From assembly GCF_000264315.1 (NCBI RefSeq), contig NZ_AJXU01000068.1:1-49289 (forward strand): a stretch of 49,289 bases of DNA, given 5' to 3'. The notes under the pieces were generated by a model. The model saw only the letters and a program-made list of their open reading frames with translations. It made no database searches and was not told where the DNA came from. The position numbers and the translations under genes are program-made. The DNA is from Rhodanobacter fulvus Jip2 (lineage in GTDB: Bacteria > Pseudomonadota > Gammaproteobacteria > Xanthomonadales > Rhodanobacteraceae). How positions within the stretch are numbered: position 1 is the stretch's first letter; each line of letters opens with the position of its first letter. Shown here in pieces: positions 45,304-49,289 of the stretch.

Positions 45304-47106
45304 CTAATCCCCGATCTCTAGTTGTTCCTGTGCACCAACATCTCCAAGAAATCGCGGCTCGCCGTCAATAGTGAAACTCGCGTGCCAGACTTCATCGCCC
45401 ACCTGAAATTGGGTCTTGAGATCCGCCGCTGAAAAGACGACTTGTACTCGGCCCGGGTACTTTACGGCCAACATTTGAAGCCTGTCGGTGTACGCATCGA
45501 AGTCGACCTGACTAAGCTCGTGCTGCTTCGGTGCGTCGAATAGAAGCCACCCAGGATGGTTCCCCCCACGAGCCAAAGAAACTTCGAGAAGAGCGGCGTG
45601 AAAGGCTAGAACGATACGTGTGCGCGTGCTGCCGCTCTGATGCGTCGTTGCTGTGAACTTTGCATCATCCACAAACAACGTGAAGTCGTCATCGAAATGT
45701 GCCGACTTGGTATTCTGGGTGCCTAGCGTAACTAGCCATTGCTGCATCGCTTCGCTCAGCATCTGCCGTACATCCGTTGATGCGGTCGCACCCCTGATGC
45801 CTGCGGGTCGCAACTCGGCGACGGCCACGGTGGCTTGCTCGCGCTGATCGAGAAGACGCTCGAACTTTCCAAGCTCCGCCGCATATTGCTGAACTCTCGC
45901 AATTCTTAGCTCAACGTCCACCAACTCTTTCGTAAGACCGTTGAGCTTGCCTACGACCTCCCCTTGGGGAGATGCGTTGACGACGCGGTCTCGCTCGGCG
46001 CACTTCGATTCGATAGCGTAGCTAAGCTGCTTGATCTGAATTTCGACCGATTCAACGTCGAGACTCAGATCTCGATCCGATGCTTTCAGGTCCTTGATTT
46101 GATCCTTAAGAAACAAGAGAGACCGCCCAAATGACCGCTCTGACGTCTTGAACATATGGCAGTCCTCTCGGCTACAAAACTGACGGAGTAGGTCCGTGGC
46201 TTGGACATTTGCAGTCAAAATGTCCTCCTCGCCATCAAGCTCCGAGAGAACGAGATTGAGCTGCCCTTTCTGCTTATTCAAAGAGTTGGCGCGGACCGTC
46301 AACTCATGGCGCTGAGTATCCAGCGCCTCTATTTCTTGGTTGTAGAAGCTGCTCGAAGAACGGATGGCGGCGATGGCTTCGCTGTTTATCTCAAGCTCTT
46401 GACGAAGCTGCAAACGCCGCTCGATAAGCCCTGGCTCTTCGTTGTCTGACAATTGCTCGTTAGTCCGGAGCCGATCGACCACGAACCTTTGCATCTCAAG
46501 CGCGCGCTCCGTGCGGTCCAGAGATCTTTTCGCCGCCTCGAAGTCTGTCTTCGGTCGGAAGGGATGTCGCGGCGGCAGGCCCACGAGAAATCGCATAACC
46601 TCTTGCCGTTGATCCCGGATGAAATTCCGATTGGGCGGTGTCCAATAGTCCGTTGTCCACCCGTGATCCTGGTCCACCCAAAGTGCGGGAAGCAGCACGG
46701 TTGCATAAAGTTCTGCCGGCTGGGACTGCTTCGAGGTCAAGTTTGGCAGGTCAGCACTGAAGAGGCCGATGAACCAGCGTGCGTACTCAGCCTGGTTCGT
46801 GAACGCCTGTTGATTAAAACCGTCGTCGATGTGCATTTCGAACTCGGCGCCGAGCCTTCGCGTCAAGGTCACTGGACGTTCGTCTACCGAGAGTTCGACT
46901 TGGGCAAACTCGCACCGCGCAAGCACATCGGGCGGCAAGTCCACCTCATGGCCAAGCCCTTGCATTACGCCCTTCATAATCGGCGTCTTACCGGCACCGT
47001 TTGGCGCTTGAACCGCGGTAAACATTGCTCCGAACGAAAGCAAGCGGGAGCCCCATCCATCAGCGCCCCGCGGCAAGTATTGGAATGACTCGAGCCTAAC
47101 GCTCAT
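45304..47106 (-). CDS. SMC/Rad50-like ABC ATPase of a Lamassu/ABC-3C defence system
   Basis: Protein of 600 aa from the ATG at 47106, preceded by AAGGAG at 8 bases. N-terminal nucleotide-binding half with Walker A APNGAGKT (residues 34-41). Two long coiled-coil segments (about 190-305 and 325-430) flank a hinge with a Cys pair in CSREDC (Cys311, Cys316), zinc-hook-like. The C-terminal half carries the ABC signature SGSTRTR (491-497) and Walker B WLLFDAPKQHE (about 520-530). In Lamassu (LmuB) and ABC-3C systems such ATPases sense foreign DNA and license the nuclease subunit. It overlaps the middle gene by 11 bases. GC is visibly lower than the chromosome average of the window. Confidence 0.85.
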   Translation of the reverse strand: MSVRLESFQYLPRGADGWGSRLLSFGAMFTAVQAPNGAGKTPIMKGVMQGLGHEVDLPPDVLARCEFAQVELSVDERPVTLTRRLGAEFEMHIDDGFNQQAFTNQAEYARWFIGLFSADLPNLTSKQSQPAELYATVLLPALWVDQDHGWTTDYWTPPNRNFIRDQRQEVMRFLVGLPPRHPFRPKTDFEAAKRSLDRTERALEMQRFVVDRLRTNEQLSDNEEPGLIERRLQLRQELEINSEAIAAIRSSSSFYNQEIEALDTQRHELTVRANSLNKQKGQLNLVLSELDGEEDILTANVQATDLLRQFCSREDCHMFKTSERSFGRSLLFLKDQIKDLKASDRDLSLDVESVEIQIKQLSYAIESKCAERDRVVNASPQGEVVGKLNGLTKELVDVELRIARVQQYAAELGKFERLLDQREQATVAVAELRPAGIRGATASTDVRQMLSEAMQQWLVTLGTQNTKSAHFDDDFTLFVDDAKFTATTHQSGSTRTRIVLAFHAALLEVSLARGGNHPGWLLFDAPKQHELSQVDFDAYTDRLQMLAVKYPGRVQVVFSAADLKTQFQVGDEVWHASFTIDGEPRFLGDVGAQEQLEIGD

Positions 47107-47572
47107 CACCGCCACTCCTTGCCATCACACGTCTTTGGTTGATGCGCAGTTGACGGATCAGAAGCCCGAGATCACTTGCGTCGCGACTAGCGACTTCAAG
47201 TCGATTCTTGCCAACTTGAGTCAAGGCTATCTCCCGCGCCGGATCGTTTGATACGGTCACAAGTTTTGCCGCTTCCAGATACGCTAACGCATCCGCACAG
47301 CGGCGCCGCAGCGTGAACGATGTTTCAAGTCCATGGGGCGAGCGACGCAAGGCACTGAAGTGCTCAACAAGTAGCAAAGCTACCTTCCTACCGAGCAACA
47401 CGGTTGAAAGGGTTGCTCGCGTGGCGATAACCATCACTACGAGCGCAAGCAGCGGCAAGTGGAACAGCGCATCGATTGTCTCCGGCGCGCTTCGCGACGG
47501 CAGACGATCTTCAGTCGTCGACAGCCGAAGATCTGCTTCTGAAAGGCTCTTGAGGAAAGATTCAACGTCCAT
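47096..47572 (-). CDS. Small middle component of the ABC-3C/Lamassu system
   Basis: Protein of 158 aa. It starts 3 bases after the nuclease gene stop and overlaps the ATPase start by 11 bases. A hydrophobic helix pair (residues about 35-65) precedes a winged-helix-like part (CADALAYLEAAKLVTVSNDPAREIALTQVGKNRLEVA) and a basic tail. Middle components of ABC-3C systems (LmuC in Lamassu) are small, divergent wHTH-like proteins bridging ATPase and effector; assignment rests on position and this outline, since similarity is weak by eye. Confidence 0.7.
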   Translation of the reverse strand: MDVESFLKSLSEADLRLSTTEDRLPSRSAPETIDALFHLPLLALVVMVIATRATLSTVLLGRKVALLLVEHFSALRRSPHGLETSFTLRRRCADALAYLEAAKLVTVSNDPAREIALTQVGKNRLEVASRDASDLGLLIRQLRINQRRVMARSGGDER

Positions 47573-47575
47573 ATT

Positions 47576-48829
47576 TCACCGATTGAGCCCCACGATGGCA
47601 GGCGATTCAGCCTGTGCGGCCAACGAAAAAATTAGTCCCAATACATGCTCAGGTTCTAGCTGAGTAACAGAACTCCCCTTGAACTGTTTCGCAATATCCT
47701 TGGAATTTTCAATTACCTGATGCATCGTCAGGTTACCTTTAAGGGTCTCATGCGCCCGAGCCTCCAACAGGACATAGTCGGCACTCTTAAGATTGTGCCG
47801 TTCAATGGTTCGCCACATATCCCACCTAGACTTGAAATAGCAGATAGAGACTAAGTGCTCGTTGAGACCTTTGGCTGTGCAGAATCGCTGTAGCCGGGAT
47901 AGCGTTTTCACGGTGTCGCTCCCCGCACCGGCCTTTAACGCCTCATAAGCCGGAGCCGAAAGGCTTAACACACCGAGCACGTCATCTACGACAATCCCCT
48001 TCTCTTGTTGCAATTGCTCGTCCGAGGCGGGCACAACGGTAGTACTATGCGCAACCTTAGCGCGTACGAGCCCAACTATCTCGCGTGCAATTTGTTTTGA
48101 TTGGCGCAGGGTGAGATCGATCTCGCTGTAGTCCACGATGACATCAGCAATCTCAAGAATCGCAGCGTCCGAACCCTCAATCTGACCTTGGTCGGTATAC
48201 ACCGCAATCTCACGAAGCCACCGGAACAATTCACTTGCTGACGAGGCATGCTTAGGGTCGGCGGAAACGTAAGCACGCGCGAGGTGATCGAAGGCATTCT
48301 TCGCCAAATCTGGGAGCGCGGCTTCATCTTTTGAGCTCCCAACAGAACTGAGAAACGCCGCCAAGCTTGGATCAAGACCTGCATTCGTCACGAACGCAAG
48401 CCCAGCGCAGCTGTCACCGAAGTTCCCGTAATGCAAAAGCATCAACGGCACAATCGCCGCTTTGGTAACTGCAGCCGGCTTCTTTGTTTGAGTACTTTCC
48501 TCGCGCAGGGGTACGCCGAAGAACTCACGGAACGTCCAAGGCCCCTGCGACGACTTGCGCCCCTTCACTTGGTGAAATACGTACCGCGTGGGAGGCACGT
48601 CCATTTCGACGACATAGTCGTCGTGCCAGTCGCAGTAGACGCTGACTTGTTTCTTGTTACCCACAAGAATGTCGAGCGCGGCTAGAGCAGTACGCTCATA
48701 TTGATACTCGTACTTGCGCCCAGTTTGGCTGCCCACGCGCTCACGTGGCTCGATGTGGCCGAGCCTTTTGCCCCCGCCCATGCGATGCGCGCTTTTTGGC
48801 TTCGTTACGTCTGACGTTGTGGCCCCCAT
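47576..48829 (-). CDS. DUF4297 (Cap4-type) dsDNA nuclease, effector of an ABC-3C/Lamassu system
   Basis: Protein of 417 aa from the ATG at 48829; an ATG at 48841 and a later one are alternatives, none with a strong ribosome site. The N-terminal about 110 residues look like DUF4297: RVGSQTGRKYEYQYERTALAALDIL, then a PD-(D/E)xK core with Asp70/71 in WHDDYVVE and FHQVKGRK giving Gln87-x-Lys89. Cap4 and LmuA nucleases of this family degrade DNA and cause abortive infection. The remaining about 300 residues are helical (effector C-terminal domain, unrecognised) and probably contact the ATPase complex. First gene of the three-gene unit. Confidence 0.82.
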   Translation of the reverse strand: MGATTSDVTKPKSAHRMGGGKRLGHIEPRERVGSQTGRKYEYQYERTALAALDILVGNKKQVSVYCDWHDDYVVEMDVPPTRYVFHQVKGRKSSQGPWTFREFFGVPLREESTQTKKPAAVTKAAIVPLMLLHYGNFGDSCAGLAFVTNAGLDPSLAAFLSSVGSSKDEAALPDLAKNAFDHLARAYVSADPKHASSASELFRWLREIAVYTDQGQIEGSDAAILEIADVIVDYSEIDLTLRQSKQIAREIVGLVRAKVAHSTTVVPASDEQLQQEKGIVVDDVLGVLSLSAPAYEALKAGAGSDTVKTLSRLQRFCTAKGLNEHLVSICYFKSRWDMWRTIERHNLKSADYVLLEARAHETLKGNLTMHQVIENSKDIAKQFKGSSVTQLEPEHVLGLIFSLAAQAESPAIVGLNR

Positions 48830-49102
48830 GGAGCTCAGCATACCGCCAGATGGCGCCACAGCGAATGGTAAGAAGGATCGTCGACCGACCATATGCATTC
48901 TGTGTTGCCTGGCGAGTAGAGGCGCCACCACAGGTATCGGCCGGCGGAACCCCGGTCAGTGTGCACTTTTGAACGACCGCTTTGGGTCGAAAGCGGACGA
49001 TCGAAGCCAGCTGAAAAAAGCATCTCTCTTTCTTGTTTGAGAAGGATGCTACATCTGCGTGCGGCAGCTGCCGCACGGCTGTTGCTTTGGCTCTTCTGAA
49101 AA
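48830..49102. other. Leader region of the defence operon
   Basis: No gene. It must hold the operon promoter (reading left); a TATGCT just before the starts of the nuclease gene is a weak -10 candidate. A segment around 48970-49000 (GAACGACCGCTTTGGGTCGAAAGCGG) encodes in one frame NDRFGSKAD, a peptide I know from dispersed repeats of other proteobacteria. A perfect 20-bp palindrome lies at 49058-49077 (CGTGCGGCAG and its complement). Confidence 0.55.
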
Positions 49103-49289
49103 GTGCGGGCCAGGATGGCCCGCTGCTCTACCCGGGGCCCCTGTGCGGCGGTGAGTCGGGGACGACAGGCCGCGGAGCGGGCGTTGCCAAGGATGGCAAC
49201 GCCTTTTCGCACGGGCAGGAGGCCCGTTCGAAAAGCCCGGCCCCGGCTCACGGACTTGCCGCCCATGAATGGGCGGCAAGCGCCAAGCG
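49103..49289 (-). repeat. Right copy of structured inverted repeat (continues past window end)
   Basis: Reads on the minus strand like the left copy. Hairpins: 49255-49280 (CTTGCCGCCCA/TGGGCGGCAAG), 49203-49235 (CTTTTCG/CGAAAAG with inner ACGGGC/GCCCGT), 49180-49203 (GGCGTTGCCA/TGGCAACGCC) and 49105-49123 (GCGGGCCA/TGGCCCGC). Stems of the first three differ from the left copy yet pair perfectly; loops and linkers are nearly the same. Confidence 0.9.

Noticed and set aside
44774..45321. Short frames reading through the hairpin repeats, e.g. phrases like LTAAQGPRVEQRAILART
   Set aside because: They recur in both repeat copies because the DNA is repeated; structure, not coding, is what differs compensatorily between copies.
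44692..49289. Insertion sequence or prophage bracketing the island
   Set aside because: No transposase, integrase or phage structural gene is seen; the inverted repeats lack the form of IS ends and carry internal hairpins.

Overview
The window looks like chromosomal DNA of a gammaproteobacterium of the order Xanthomonadales (Lysobacterales), most likely family Rhodanobacteraceae (Rhodanobacter/Dyella-like). The case rests on high-GC core genes, an HPr kinase (HprK) next to rapZ and a PTS lacking permeases, an XVIPCD-bearing effector next to VirD4, and dispersed GC-rich palindromic repeats. Species assignment is inference.

Layout. 1-5.6 kb (all minus strand): a killing cassette of the Xanthomonadales type IV secretion system. 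VirD4 is followed by an LprI-like putative lysozyme inhibitor, a putative peptidoglycan hydrolase with PG-binding and XVIPCD domains, a lipoprotein and a serine lipase, so each putative immunity gene precedes its putative toxin. 5.7-12.5 kb: housekeeping genes: an alkyltransferase-like DNA repair protein, a small unknown protein, a PiT phosphate transporter with its DUF47 partner, a CNNM/CorC-type membrane protein, trmJ, suhB and hda. 12.5-17.3 kb: an AI-2E-type permease, a DUF2066 protein, purM-purN and a DUF3108 protein.

17.4-29.4 kb is a conserved envelope and regulation block. ibaG-murA run leftward; kdsD-kdsC-lptC-lptA-lptB-rpoN-hpf run rightward, followed by hprK-rapZ-EIIA(Man)-HPr-EI. 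These genes make Kdo, export LPS, encode sigma-54 and a ribosome hibernation factor, and form a phosphorelay that has no sugar permease here and is probably regulatory. 29.7-35.3 kb is one giant autotransporter built of Ig-like, fibronectin III and MBG-like repeats. 35.9-44.7 kb holds a LysR regulator with a divergent YeiH-type permease, tsaB, creD, a secreted six-hairpin glycosidase, and a LysR/DoxX/DODA-dioxygenase group.

45.3-48.8 kb (minus strand) is the most notable accessory island: a DUF4297 (Cap4-type) nuclease, a small winged-helix-like middle protein and an SMC/Rad50-like ATPase with a Cys pair in its hinge. This matches the Lamassu / ABC three-component (ABC-3C) anti-phage architecture. 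The island has visibly lower GC than its surroundings and is bracketed by inverted copies (44938-45123 and 49103-49289) of a repeat made of consecutive hairpins. Three hairpin stems differ in sequence between the two copies yet stay complementary, while loops and linkers are nearly conserved. No rRNA, tRNA, CRISPR array or intact insertion sequence was seen.
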